Shown here: positions 7,796 to 16,762 of the stretch, piece by piece
How positions within the stretch are numbered: the first letter of the stretch is position 1
Layout of the letters: every line of letters starts with the position of its first letter
Source: CAZJAT01 sp964544145
GTDB taxonomy: Bacteria > Hydrothermota > 32-111
Length of the DNA: 62,282 nt
Assembly (NCBI GenBank): GCA_964544145.1
Contig: CAZJAT010000010.1
Coordinates: 1 to 62,282, forward strand
Reading direction: 5' to 3'
Notes under the pieces: model-generated
What the model saw: only the letters and a program-made list of their open reading frames with translations
Told to the model about the DNA's origin: nothing
Database searches by the model: none
Program-made: the position numbers and the translations under genes

Positions 7796-9509
7796 TACTG
7801 ATTCCTCCTTTCTTCAGTTTTTTCTGAAGGAGAATGCTCAACTGATCAAGTCTGTCTCTTTCATCTTCATCGGTCGTATGTTTTTTCTTTATTTCAACCT
7901 CCTGAAGATTCCTCTGAACACCATCTCTCTGTATAAGAGAAATTAATTTTCTAGCTTTCTTTAATTCAATTTTCTTACTGCTATAATACATAATTCTTTC
8001 TTTAATCTCATTATCATAATCTTTTATATTATCATTATTAATTATATTGTCAATATTATAATTGCTTTTTTCAGCCAAATGATTACATATATCTACAAAT
8101 ATCCCCTTTGTCTTCAAATCATAATATTCGTCATCATCAATATATTGACAGCATTCTACTGCAATCTCCGAATCTGAAAGCATCATAGCTATTAATTCTG
8201 AATATATGCCTGTGCCTGTATTTACTTTCTGCTGCATTTTCTGCAGAGGTTTCTGTTTACTACTCTCATCGCTTTTTTTGAGCATATTCCTATCGATCTT
8301 CAGATCCCTCTCTGCAATGTCAATATATACACTTTTCAATGCATTATCCGGAATATCCTTTATGCACTCAGCTGCATAATTGATTATATGTTTCTTGCGC
8401 AGCAGTTTATCCCCAATATCCTTTGAATGAAATTTTATTGCAAAAGAAATAAAATCCATTGATCCTGAGTAAATATAATCTTTATCAACTGATTGATTAG
8501 CTTTTATAAGCTCATCCGGGTCTTTATGCCCATTATACTGGAATACATCAACTGCCAACCCCTCCTTAAGGAGTATGGGTATGGATCTCAATGCTGCATT
8601 GAGACCTGCCTCGTCACTATCATACATTAGAACAACCTTTTCGGTTACCCTTGACAGCAGTTTTGCCTGCATTGGGGTACACGCAGTACCTAATTGAGCC
8701 GCGCAATTATCAATACCTGCATTGAACAGAGAAATAAAATCCATATATCCCTCAGTAAGAATAGCGATCCTGTCCTTACGCATATTCTTTTTCGAATATT
8801 CTAGGCCATATAAATAATATCCCTTTTTAAAAACCGGATTCTCTGCCGAGTTGATGTATTTGGGACCATTATTATCCATAGTTCTTCCCCCGAATCCAAT
8901 AATACGCCCCATTGAATCTGATATGGGAAACATAATTCTGTTATAGAATCTACCCCTATATGATTCGCCTGATTTGACCACCAAACCGGCAGCCTCAAAA
9001 TCCTTAATCTGCATTTTCTTATTATTTATGTATTTAACAAGATTATTACCCTGTTTTGCATAACCAAGTCTAAATTTATCAATTTGTCTCTTTGTTAATC
9101 CTCTATTTACAAGATAATTGAATGCATCAGGGGCATATTTAAGCTCATTATTATAAAAAATTGCTGCTTGTTCATTAGCATTGATAATCTGTTCAGATAC
9201 TTCAGATCTTGCAAACTGTTTGTATTGGCTTATATCAATTCCTGCTTTCTCAGCTAATATCTCCAATGCTTCAGGGAATGTGACATGTTCAATCTCTTCA
9301 ACAAATTTGATGATATCACCGCTTGCCTTACAACCAAAGCAATGATAAAAACCCTTATCAGGAGATACATGAAAGGATGGTGTTTTTTCATCATGAAAAG
9401 GACACAAGCCCTTTAGGTTTCTACCGGCTTTCTTCAACTGAACATACTCAGCGATTACACTCTCAATAGGTAAAATAGACTTTATCCTATATATCAGGTC
9501 ATCTCCCAT
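7788..9509 (-). CDS. dnaG: DNA primase DnaG
   Basis: Synthesises RNA primers for replication. The 573-residue protein has an N-terminal CHC2 zinc finger (CPFHDEKTPSF then CFGCKASGD, residues about 37-65), the RNA-polymerase core with FGGRTMDNNGPKYINS, and a TOPRIM domain (ILTEGYMDFISL and VVLMYDSDEAGLNAA). The C-terminal part is the poorly conserved helicase-interaction region. The gene lies four bases after the HTH-EIIA gene and overlaps rpoD, as in many bacterial macromolecular-synthesis operons. Confidence 0.97.
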   Translation of the reverse strand: MGDDLIYRIKSILPIESVIAEYVQLKKAGRNLKGLCPFHDEKTPSFHVSPDKGFYHCFGCKASGDIIKFVEEIEHVTFPEALEILAEKAGIDISQYKQFARSEVSEQIINANEQAAIFYNNELKYAPDAFNYLVNRGLTKRQIDKFRLGYAKQGNNLVKYINNKKMQIKDFEAAGLVVKSGESYRGRFYNRIMFPISDSMGRIIGFGGRTMDNNGPKYINSAENPVFKKGYYLYGLEYSKKNMRKDRIAILTEGYMDFISLFNAGIDNCAAQLGTACTPMQAKLLSRVTEKVVLMYDSDEAGLNAALRSIPILLKEGLAVDVFQYNGHKDPDELIKANQSVDKDYIYSGSMDFISFAIKFHSKDIGDKLLRKKHIINYAAECIKDIPDNALKSVYIDIAERDLKIDRNMLKKSDESSKQKPLQKMQQKVNTGTGIYSELIAMMLSDSEIAVECCQYIDDDEYYDLKTKGIFVDICNHLAEKSNYNIDNIINNDNIKDYDNEIKERIMYYSSKKIELKKARKLISLIQRDGVQRNLQEVEIKKKHTTDEDERDRLDQLSILLQKKLKKGGISND

Positions 9510-9512
9510 ATG

Positions 9513-10151
9513 TCAGTTCTCCCTGCTTTCAATGATTTCCATAATATGTGATGATTCTGCCTTTCGTATTATGTCTGCTAACTCTTTATCCCTGTAAAAC
9601 AAGCCGGATAGAGCCGATAATATACGAAGATGTGTTTTTTCATCATTCATACCGATAATAAATACAATATCAACAGGCAGATTATCAATACTGTTAAAAT
9701 CAATGGGGAATTTCATTCTTGCTAGAATAATAAAGGGTTTTTTTATGCCATCAAAGATTCTCCTTGTATGCATAAATGCAATACCTTTTCCTATTCCAGT
9801 AGATGCCATGTTCTCTCTTTCTTGTAATAATAATGCATATTCTTCAATTCTATCATCATTAATAACATTCTGTATGCATGCATATTCAGCTAAGCATTCA
9901 ATCAATTCATCTTTGTCATGCACATCAGGATATTCAAGCATACCGCCATTTCTCAGATAATATGAGGGATTCAGCACAATCTGGAACTCACTGTCACTTG
10001 ATTTCAAATACTCTTTAAGCACATTTTCTGTTATCCTGAATTGATTATTGAATTTAAGAGCCGGTAATTGATGTTTTTCTACCATGTCTTTTACATCATC
10101 TACACTCATATTGAGCATTACTGCGATTTCTTCAGGTGTGAATATCTTCAT
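9513..10151 (-). CDS. fusion of excisionase-type HTH and PTS EIIA (fructose/nitrogen type)
   Basis: A 212-residue protein. Residues 1-50 form a MerR/excisionase-like helix-turn-helix (FTPEEIAVMLNMSVDDVKDM, then LPALKFNNQFRITENVL). Residues about 60-210 form a PTS EIIA type-2 domain of the PtsN/FruA kind. Its active-site signature is RENMASTGIGKGIAFMHTR, in which the histidine is the expected phosphoryl acceptor. PtsN-type domains usually regulate rather than transport. Here the fused DNA-binding domain suggests a phosphorylation-controlled regulator. It is translationally linked to rnhA and dnaG. A possible partner system (HprK, EIIA and EIIB) lies at 19909-21757. Confidence 0.85.
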   Translation of the reverse strand: MKIFTPEEIAVMLNMSVDDVKDMVEKHQLPALKFNNQFRITENVLKEYLKSSDSEFQIVLNPSYYLRNGGMLEYPDVHDKDELIECLAEYACIQNVINDDRIEEYALLLQERENMASTGIGKGIAFMHTRRIFDGIKKPFIILARMKFPIDFNSIDNLPVDIVFIIGMNDEKTHLRILSALSGLFYRDKELADIIRKAESSHIMEIIESREN

Positions 10152-10567
10152 TATTCCTCTTTATTGTTTGAATCCAATACCTCATTGAGTATACTGTCAG
10201 CAACAGTATTATGCTCTCTTCTGACATGACTAAATGTAATTATACTGAACAAAACACTCAACCTATTTGCCATTAAATAGAGTGGTTTTATATTCTCATT
10301 TTTTACTTTAAATATCCCCTTCATCTGATTTATCATTAATAGGCTATCTGAATTTATATTTACTTCACATTGTTTTGGATTATATTTATCAGCAATGAAT
10401 TCCAGCGCTTTTATTAATCCCCAGTATTCTGCCTGATTATTTGTTTTAATACCCAGATAAAACCCTTTCCTGAATATATGATTATCATCCGTTTCAATTG
10501 AATAAGCACATGCTGACTTTCCCGGATTCCCTCTGCTTCCGCCATCAGTATTAACTTTTATCTTCAT
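10151..10567 (-). CDS. rnhA: ribonuclease H (RNase HI-like)
   Basis: Cleaves the RNA strand of RNA-DNA hybrids. ATG 10567 is chosen because the similarity begins there with MKIKVNTDGGSRGNPGKSA. The frame is open upstream to 10798 but that part only shadows the zinc-ribbon gene. Catalytic acids are visible: Asp in NTDGG, Glu in NNQAEYWGL, Asp in NSDSLLM, and a terminal Asp in REHNTVADSIL. The 138-residue length fits the short RnhA/YqgX-like class without an extra hybrid-binding domain. It overlaps the zinc-ribbon gene by 17 bases, a pairing also known in Actinobacteria. Confidence 0.9.
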   Translation of the reverse strand: MKIKVNTDGGSRGNPGKSACAYSIETDDNHIFRKGFYLGIKTNNQAEYWGLIKALEFIADKYNPKQCEVNINSDSLLMINQMKGIFKVKNENIKPLYLMANRLSVLFSIITFSHVRREHNTVADSILNEVLDSNNKEE

Positions 10568-11267
10568 CTTTTTTCCAGAGAAGAATCCGGCCGCAATGCA
10601 TGCAGTAATTGATTTTCTCCATCTGCCTGACATCCTGTATAAGCTGTTCGGGTATCTCAGAAAAACAACCGGGACAATTCTGTGAGTTGAGTAATGATAT
10701 GGCAATACCCTGCCTCTTTTGGTAAATTCTATCATAGCGTTTCTGGATATCTTCAGGCAATGAACGAATAATAGCATCTCTGTGTGATTGAATATCACTC
10801 AGTACCTGTTCATCATGAACCAACTCATTATTCAGGTTTTCTATTTCCTGTTTAGTACCTGTGTCTGAACTGTCATTCTGGCTTATATCATTTTTTATTA
10901 TACCAATTTCTTCCAATCTTGTATTTATTACCCTTATTCTATCATCACCGGCCTTTATGTTCACTTCAAGATTTCCTATACCATTAAGAATAAGCATATA
11001 TTCCTCATTTGATTTAACAGTGCTCAGATACTCTTTGTCTGAGGCAATCTTCTCCACATGAATTTCTTTATCCTGCTTTATTTTTGCTATTTCCGCTGTT
11101 AATATTTTTTCCTCTTCATTGAGTGCATCCATCTTTCCATGAATTTCATCATACTGTTTCTGTAACTCCTCTCTCTTAACAGGCATATTACCCATCTTTC
11201 TCTTAATCTCAAATATCTGGTTGTCAATTGATTCTAATTCATACAATGTATTGAGTAAATCATTCAT
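10551..11267 (-). CDS. coiled-coil C4 zinc-ribbon protein (DUF164/CT398-like)
   Basis: A 238-residue protein. Residues 1-175 are a long charged coiled coil. The C-terminus is a zinc ribbon with CPGC and CMHC pairs (NCPGCFSEIPEQL, then INYCMHCGRILLW). ATG 11267 is preferred over an in-frame TTG at 11279 because the only purine-rich ribosome binding site (ggggg) sits between them. Family members are widespread and proposed to be adaptors in secretion or nucleic-acid processes, without firm function. It is the first gene of the minus-strand housekeeping operon. Confidence 0.88.
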   Translation of the reverse strand: MNDLLNTLYELESIDNQIFEIKRKMGNMPVKREELQKQYDEIHGKMDALNEEEKILTAEIAKIKQDKEIHVEKIASDKEYLSTVKSNEEYMLILNGIGNLEVNIKAGDDRIRVINTRLEEIGIIKNDISQNDSSDTGTKQEIENLNNELVHDEQVLSDIQSHRDAIIRSLPEDIQKRYDRIYQKRQGIAISLLNSQNCPGCFSEIPEQLIQDVRQMEKINYCMHCGRILLWKKDEDKS

Positions 11268-11284
11268 ATTTGCCCCCAAAAAAC

Positions 11285-11313
11285 AAAAAGTGTACCTTTT
11301 GGGTACACTTTTT
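11285..11313 (-). terminator. strong palindromic terminator after tRNA-Val
   Basis: A 12-bp perfect stem (aaaaagtgtacc with ggtacacttttt) closes a five-base loop. On the minus strand the stem ends in cacttttt followed by gtttttt, so it can stop the tRNA-Val transcript before the zinc-ribbon gene. Readthrough, or a promoter close to 11267, would be needed for the operon. Confidence 0.8.
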
Positions 11314-11362
11314 CTCTCTATTCACTAGTGATATGGATTTTTGTTTCAATCAAACTCCTTTA

Positions 11363-11439
11363 TGGTGGGCGAAACAGGAATTGAACCTGTGACCTCCGGT
11401 ATGTGAGACCGGCACTCTAACCATCTGAGCTATTCGCCC
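11363..11439 (-). tRNA. tRNA-Val (anticodon CAC)
   Basis: The acceptor stem gggcgaa pairs with ttcgccc, followed by A and an encoded CCA. The anticodon stem ccggt/accgg closes the loop ctCACat, giving CAC, which reads GUG. D-arm (agctcagatggttagagt) and T-arm (caggttcaattcctg) are normal. Unlike the tRNA-Ser and tRNA-Gln genes here, CCA is encoded. Confidence 0.93.
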
Positions 11440-11455
11440 TTCTGTTAAGTTATTT

Positions 11456-11483
11456 ATTATATGAAATAATAATTAAATGTCAA
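11456..11483 (-). promoter_or_regulatory. sigma-70 promoter of tRNA-Val
   Basis: On the minus strand TTGACA (11483-11478), a 16-base spacer and TATAAT (11461-11456) give an exact consensus, the same layout as the tRNA-Ser promoter. The expected start is near 11449, ten bases before the mature tRNA. Confidence 0.78.
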
Positions 11484-11507
11484 TACAATATAATATTTAT
11501 CAATGTA

Positions 11508-11535
11508 TTGACTATTTAAATATAACTGGTAATAT
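11508..11535 (+). promoter_or_regulatory. predicted leaderless promoter of the dapB operon
   Basis: TTGACT at 11508-11513, a 16-base spacer and TAATAT at 11530-11535. The dapB ATG begins only seven bases after the -10 hexamer, and no ribosome binding site is visible, so the transcript would start at or next to the start codon. Confidence 0.45.
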
Positions 11536-11541
11536 TAAATT

Positions 11542-12330
11542 ATGATATTAATAGGTATACATGGTGCATGCGGCCGTATGAGCAAATATATTGCATTTAA
11601 AATTCTTGAACAGGACGATATGGCCGTTACAGATGCATTTGATTGTGAAGAAAGCCAATGTCTCAATAATGATTTGGGTCATATTTGCGGTATTGATGAA
11701 TGGGGCATTCCCGTAAAACCGTTGAATCAGGATGAAATGAGCAAAATGAATGTATTGATTGATTTCAGCAGCAGAGAGGGATTATGCAATGCATTGACAT
11801 ATGCAAAAAAACACAATATCCCTTTCATCACCGGCACAACAGGTCTATCTGAACAGGATATTCAATTAATTGGAAAAGCATCGGCACATATTCCAATTGT
11901 ATATTCTTCAAATATGTCCATAGGAATAAATCAAATAATGCGTTCAATGGAATTAATGAAAGACATGTTGAATGACAGGAATAGGGATATAGAGATTATT
12001 GAATATCATCACAGGCTCAAATCTGACTCACCTAGTGGAACTGCATTGATGCTTGCTTCCAAGATAGAAGAATTGACGGGAAGAACCATTGAATCTGAGA
12101 TACCTGCTGCGATGCCAAGGAATGATGCAATACGTATACACTCTATCAGAGCCGGATCATTCAGCGGCATTCACAAGATAATAATATCCGATACTGCTGA
12201 AACAATTGAGATATGTCATACTGCTCATTCGAGAGAAACATTTGCCGAAGGGGTAATAAAAGCAATTCATTTTATTATTAAACAGAAAAATGGCTTATTC
12301 AATATGGACAATGTCTTGAAGGAGTTATAA
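11542..12330 (+). CDS. dapB: 4-hydroxy-tetrahydrodipicolinate reductase DapB
   Basis: Reduces hydroxy-tetrahydrodipicolinate to tetrahydrodipicolinate with NAD(P)H in lysine and diaminopimelate synthesis. The 262-residue protein shows the nucleotide-binding start IGIHGACGRMSKYIA, the ITGTTGLS loop, SSNMSIGINQ and the catalytic signature EYHHRLKSDSPSGTA with the active His and Lys. It heads an aspartate-pathway operon and overlaps the aminotransferase gene by one base (TAATG). dapA is not in the window. No ribosome binding site is evident, consistent with a leaderless transcript. Confidence 0.95.
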   Translation: MILIGIHGACGRMSKYIAFKILEQDDMAVTDAFDCEESQCLNNDLGHICGIDEWGIPVKPLNQDEMSKMNVLIDFSSREGLCNALTYAKKHNIPFITGTTGLSEQDIQLIGKASAHIPIVYSSNMSIGINQIMRSMELMKDMLNDRNRDIEIIEYHHRLKSDSPSGTALMLASKIEELTGRTIESEIPAAMPRNDAIRIHSIRAGSFSGIHKIIISDTAETIEICHTAHSRETFAEGVIKAIHFIIKQKNGLFNMDNVLKEL

Positions 12331-13481
12331 TGAAGACAGCCTCCCGACTGCAGAAAATTCCTCCCTATATATTCAATGAAATTGATTCTCTGAAAAAGAC
12401 ATTGAAGAATCCAATCGATTTCGGCATTGGAGATCCTGATTTACCGACACCTGACTTCATTGTTGACGAAGCAATAAGACAGTTGAAAAAACCGAAAAAT
12501 CACCAATATCCTTCCTATTCAGGTATGCTTGAATTAAGAGAATCAATTGCTGAATATTTTTATAAGAGATTTAATGTATCTCTTAACCCCGAAAAGGAGA
12601 TAGCAATACTCATAGGTTCTAAAGAAGGTATTGCGCATCTGATGCAGGCAATAATTGATAAAAATGACAGGATTCTCATGCCATCAATATCATACCCTGT
12701 CTATAGAGTACAGGCATCTCTATGGGGAGGCATTATTGATGAATTCCCTGTATATTTTGATAAAAAATTTATTCCGGATATTAATGATATTAAATACAGA
12801 GTTAAAACAAAAACAAAAGCTTTATTCCTAAATTACCCCAATAACCCTACAGGAGCCACTGTGTCTCTGTCCTTTTTTAAAAAATGCGTTTCCTTAGCAG
12901 CTGAATACAATATTATGCTGATAAATGACGCAGTATATACGGACATTCATCATAATAAACCTATACTACCTCCTTCATTATTACAGGCTGATATCAAGAA
13001 AAAATACTCACTTGAATTTCATTCCTTTTCTAAGACCTTCAATATGACGGGATGGCGCATAGGATATGCTGTAGGAAATTCGCAAATGATTGATGCTCTT
13101 AAAAAAATAAAAATGAATACGGATTCCGGGGTTTTTAATGCCATTCAGTATGCAGGTATAAAAGCATTGGAAAAGGGTGATAGACATATATATGAACTTA
13201 ATGAAATAATTAAGCAAAGGATTGATAAACTCTCAGAGGTGCTTTATAAAAAAGGATTTGAATTTAATAAGCCAAATGCGTCATTTTATATATTCACAAG
13301 AACATTACATAATATGAAATCCATGGAATTTTCAAAATTCCTTATGGAGAAACTCGGAATAATCACTGCCCCTGGTATAGGTTTTGGTGCTCATGGAGAT
13401 GAATTTATACGATTTTCTCTTACACTTTCTGAAAAGGAACTTCAAAGAGGAATAAATAAAATTAATAAATTGAGATTTTAA
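12330..13481 (+). CDS. PLP aminotransferase, probable LL-diaminopimelate aminotransferase
   Basis: A class I/II fold-type I aminotransferase of 383 residues. It shows FGIGDPDLPTPDFI near the N-terminus, NYPNNPTGA in the middle, the PLP-lysine signature SFSKTFNMTGWRIGY (Lys about residue 233), and a late phosphate/carboxylate-binding arginine (FIRFSLTLS). Its position between dapB and lysC suggests the one-step DapL route from tetrahydrodipicolinate to LL-diaminopimelate. Family members of this type also transaminate aspartate or alanine, so the substrate is inferred from context. One-base overlaps on both sides indicate translational coupling. Confidence 0.85.
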   Translation: MKTASRLQKIPPYIFNEIDSLKKTLKNPIDFGIGDPDLPTPDFIVDEAIRQLKKPKNHQYPSYSGMLELRESIAEYFYKRFNVSLNPEKEIAILIGSKEGIAHLMQAIIDKNDRILMPSISYPVYRVQASLWGGIIDEFPVYFDKKFIPDINDIKYRVKTKTKALFLNYPNNPTGATVSLSFFKKCVSLAAEYNIMLINDAVYTDIHHNKPILPPSLLQADIKKKYSLEFHSFSKTFNMTGWRIGYAVGNSQMIDALKKIKMNTDSGVFNAIQYAGIKALEKGDRHIYELNEIIKQRIDKLSEVLYKKGFEFNKPNASFYIFTRTLHNMKSMEFSKFLMEKLGIITAPGIGFGAHGDEFIRFSLTLSEKELQRGINKINKLRF

Positions 13482-14659
13482 TGACATTAATTGTAAAAAA
13501 ATTCGGCGGGACATCCCTCGCCACATCCTCTCATATACTTCATCAGGCACGGAATATACGCAGTGAGATAAAAAAAGGCAATAGTATTGTGATTATTGTA
13601 TCTGCTATGAATAAAACAACAGATGAACTGCATTTACTCGCTAATGAGATATCATCACTCCCCAATAGCAGGGAAATGGATATGCTCCTTACAACAGGCG
13701 AACGTGTTTCGATGTCTCTTTTTTCAATGGCATTGAACTCACTGCAGATAAAATCCTGTTCATTCACTGGTTCTCAGGTCGGCATAATAACCACATCCAA
13801 ACATAATGATGCAAGGATCCTGGAAATTCGGGGTTCAAGGCTTAAGGAAGCTATTAATAATGGCATAACACCTGTTATAGCCGGATTTCAGGGTGTTTCA
13901 AACAGCAGAGAGATCACTACATTGGGCAGAGGAGGTTCAGATACAACAGCAGCTGCAGTTGCAGCATATTTAAATGCCGATGCATGCGAAATATTCACAG
14001 ATGTTGACGGTGTTTATACAGCAGACCCCAGAATTGTCTATAATGCAAAACATATAGGTAAAATATCATATGATGAGATGCTCGCTATGGCATCAATGGG
14101 TTCTCGTGTATTACACCCAAGAGCAGTAGAAATTGCGAGAAAACACAAGATCCCGTTGATTGTCAAATCATCCTTTAATCAAGGAGAAGGAACAATGATT
14201 GTTGATAGAGATTCGATTGAAAGATCAGAGATCAGAAGTATAAGTCATACAGATAATCTTACAATGATTATTCTGAAATCAAAGGAAAATGTCATTAATA
14301 TAGTCAAATCACTCTCGGACTCAGGCATAAAAATTCAATTCATGATAAAAAAATCAATAAATCACATTTCATTTATAGTTGACAGCAATAATGTTAATAT
14401 TGTATTAAGCAAAGTAGAAAATAATTGTGAATCAGTTAATATAAACAATGATATGTCTGCAATATCAATCATTGGATACGGCATAAATGACTCAGATGAA
14501 GCAAGAAATTCACTTATCAGCATAACAGATAAATATAAAGAGGAAATTGATTCAATCATGTTTTCTGAACTTGCAGTAACAATAATTATAAAAACCGCAT
14601 TTAGGGACAGAATAATTACAGAATCAGCCAGATTGTTTCAATTGGAGAATAATGACTAA
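13481..14659 (+). CDS. lysC: aspartate kinase
   Basis: Phosphorylates aspartate, the first step to diaminopimelate, lysine, threonine and methionine. The 392-residue monofunctional enzyme begins LIVKKFGGTSLATSSHI. The nucleotide-binding region TLGRGGSDTTAAAVAA is followed by IFTDVDGVYTADPRIV, and SRVLHPRAVEIARKHKIP precedes the C-terminal ACT domains that usually bind lysine or threonine as feedback inhibitors. No homoserine dehydrogenase is fused. It overlaps asd by eight bases. Confidence 0.95.
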   Translation: MTLIVKKFGGTSLATSSHILHQARNIRSEIKKGNSIVIIVSAMNKTTDELHLLANEISSLPNSREMDMLLTTGERVSMSLFSMALNSLQIKSCSFTGSQVGIITTSKHNDARILEIRGSRLKEAINNGITPVIAGFQGVSNSREITTLGRGGSDTTAAAVAAYLNADACEIFTDVDGVYTADPRIVYNAKHIGKISYDEMLAMASMGSRVLHPRAVEIARKHKIPLIVKSSFNQGEGTMIVDRDSIERSEIRSISHTDNLTMIILKSKENVINIVKSLSDSGIKIQFMIKKSINHISFIVDSNNVNIVLSKVENNCESVNINNDMSAISIIGYGINDSDEARNSLISITDKYKEEIDSIMFSELAVTIIIKTAFRDRIITESARLFQLENND

Positions 14660-15602
14660 TATTGCAGTTATCGGTGCAACCGGTCTTGTGGGAAAAACAT
14701 TTATCAATGTCCTTATTGAAAGGAATTTCCCTTTCAGCAATATTGTTCTAATAAGTTCGGTTCAAAGTAAAGATACTCCCGCTCAAATAAAAGGAGAAAC
14801 GTATTATAATAAAACATTTGACCCGGATATTTTTTCTGATATAGATATTGCATTTTTTTCAGCAGGTGCTTCATTGGACAGAGATTATATCAACAAACTT
14901 GAGAATCACAAATGCATATGCATTGACAATTCATCAGCATTTAGGGATTCAGACAGCATCCCTCTTATTGTACCGGAAGTTAATGGTAAACTTATTGACA
15001 GAAAGCACCGAATAATTGCAAATCCGAATTGCTCAACCATTCAGCTTGTCATTGTTTTAAACATATTAATGAAACTGGATGCTGTAAAAAGAATTGATGT
15101 AGTATCATTTCAATCGGTATCCGGAGCTGGCAGGAATGCACTTGCAAAATTTAGGGATGAACTCAGGAACAATAAAGAACATGCGGAATATTATAATAAT
15201 ATTATCCAGCATATAGGTGATATTGATGTTTCCGGATATTGCAGTGAAGAGATTAAGATAATAAAGGAAAGCAGAAAAATACTCAACTCCCCTTCTCTTG
15301 ATATCTCATCAACAACAATGCGAGTTCCCGTTGATATAGGTCACACAGAAGCAGTATCTGTGATATTTGAACATTCTGTTGAAATAAATGATATTGAAAA
15401 TATTTTCAAGTTGAATACTAATGTAATCAGATTTTGTGATAATATTAATAATGATACTGTTAAAGGAAATGATTTAGTGTATGTAAGCAGACTGCGAAAA
15501 GATATTTCAAATAATAAGCAGATTCATTTTACAATAACGGCAGACAATCTCAGAGTCGGAGCAGCTACAAATGCTATTAAGATTGCAGAGGAGTTAATAT
15601 GA
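14652..15602 (+). CDS. asd: aspartate-semialdehyde dehydrogenase
   Basis: Reduces aspartyl phosphate to aspartate semialdehyde with NADPH. The 316-residue protein has the Rossmann start IAVIGATGLVGKTFIN, the catalytic cysteine in NPNCSTIQLV, SFQSVSGAGRNA, the active-site histidine in DIGHTEAV, and the C-terminal LRVGAATNAIKIAEEL. It completes the lysC-asd pair. It ends in a four-base ATGA overlap with the first GWxTD gene, so amino-acid and envelope genes share a transcript. Confidence 0.95.
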   Translation: MTNIAVIGATGLVGKTFINVLIERNFPFSNIVLISSVQSKDTPAQIKGETYYNKTFDPDIFSDIDIAFFSAGASLDRDYINKLENHKCICIDNSSAFRDSDSIPLIVPEVNGKLIDRKHRIIANPNCSTIQLVIVLNILMKLDAVKRIDVVSFQSVSGAGRNALAKFRDELRNNKEHAEYYNNIIQHIGDIDVSGYCSEEIKIIKESRKILNSPSLDISSTTMRVPVDIGHTEAVSVIFEHSVEINDIENIFKLNTNVIRFCDNINNDTVKGNDLVYVSRLRKDISNNKQIHFTITADNLRVGAATNAIKIAEELI

Positions 15603-16759
15603 GAAAATGTATAATATATTGCATCCTGCTTGCAATAGCGGTTTATTTATCTGCTGATTTATCCGAAATTACATTTTCAGTATCATCAGAGATTGATTCT
15701 ATGATGAATGTAACTGAAAACATAAATATTCTCATTCCAGTAACATCACTAATTTTTAAAAAACAAAAAGATAACTTTTATTCATCTTTGAATATACAAT
15801 ATTCATTCCTGGATAAACACAACAATCCCATCAAATCATTCTATATTGATACCTCAATTATTCTTAATAATTATGGCGCAACTGTCTCTGACAGTATATT
15901 TGCGTTCAATAAAGCATTTGCTACCAATAATAATTACTCCAAAATGAATATTGCTGTATATGACATAAACAGCAGCAATTCAATACGTTTTGAATCCAAG
16001 ATACTGCTTCCATATTCAAAAGAGAATAAATCTTTTATTAAAGGAATGAAACCTTTTAAGAATAATAACTGGCATTATCTCAATACTGATTCAATTACAT
16101 TTATTATTGATTACCACTTTATAGATTCTGCAACATATAATACAAGAATTGATTTGAAAGACGAACACGGAAATTTGAAAACAAAATTCATTGAATCGGG
16201 TTCAAAGAAAAGTGATACAGTTAATATTTCAGCAAATATAAATACAGGAAAATATATTCTTAGTGTCAAATTAATGGAAAATAAAAAAGAAATATCATCT
16301 ATGTATTCCGATTTTTATATTGATTTTTCATTCAGTCACTCAGATAAAGAGTATAATGATATTTTGAATGCATTATCAAATATTGCAGTAGGTACTGAGA
16401 TTACTCGTCTAAGACTTGCACCAAGAGAAGAAAGAGAGGATATGTGGATTGATTTCTGGAATAGGGCTGAAAAAAATCCTATATTATCAGGGAATGTAAC
16501 ATATTACGATTTCCTCGGCAGATACCAGTATGTTGAGAAACATTTCGCTGTTTATTCAAAACAAGGTTATAAAACCGATTTCGGCAGAATTTATCTCATT
16601 TACGGTAAACCCGATGAAATTGAATCTCATCCTTTTGATATGGAATCAAAGCCATATGTTATTTGGTATTATTACTCATTGGGCTATGAGTTTCAATTTG
16701 TTGATATATACGGTTATGGAGAATATATGTTGGTTAATTATTATGAACAATTGAGGTGA
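15599..16759 (+). CDS. exported GWxTD-domain protein (first of two)
   Basis: A 386-residue protein with an N-terminal signal-type segment (MRKCIIYCILLAIAVYLSA). The middle is beta-rich. The C-terminal GWxTD domain (about residues 255-386) shows the family core: DMWIDFWNRAEKNP, then KQGYKTDFGRIYLIYGKPDE and WYYYSLGYEFQFVDIYGYG. Here the name-giving motif is GYKTD. The family is typical of FCB-group and related diderm bacteria, of unknown function, and expected to be periplasmic or outer-membrane associated. The neighbouring gene is a diverged paralogue. Confidence 0.82.
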   Translation: MRKCIIYCILLAIAVYLSADLSEITFSVSSEIDSMMNVTENINILIPVTSLIFKKQKDNFYSSLNIQYSFLDKHNNPIKSFYIDTSIILNNYGATVSDSIFAFNKAFATNNNYSKMNIAVYDINSSNSIRFESKILLPYSKENKSFIKGMKPFKNNNWHYLNTDSITFIIDYHFIDSATYNTRIDLKDEHGNLKTKFIESGSKKSDTVNISANINTGKYILSVKLMENKKEISSMYSDFYIDFSFSHSDKEYNDILNALSNIAVGTEITRLRLAPREEREDMWIDFWNRAEKNPILSGNVTYYDFLGRYQYVEKHFAVYSKQGYKTDFGRIYLIYGKPDEIESHPFDMESKPYVIWYYYSLGYEFQFVDIYGYGEYMLVNYYEQLR

Positions 16760-16762
16760 AAA

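Noticed and set aside
10568..10798. N-terminal extension of RNase H
   Set aside because: The extension is an out-of-frame shadow of the zinc-ribbon gene. RNase H similarity begins at ATG 10567.
11440..11541. Lysine riboswitch before dapB
   Set aside because: The 100 bases hold two promoters and no conserved hairpins, and the predicted transcript starts at the ATG.
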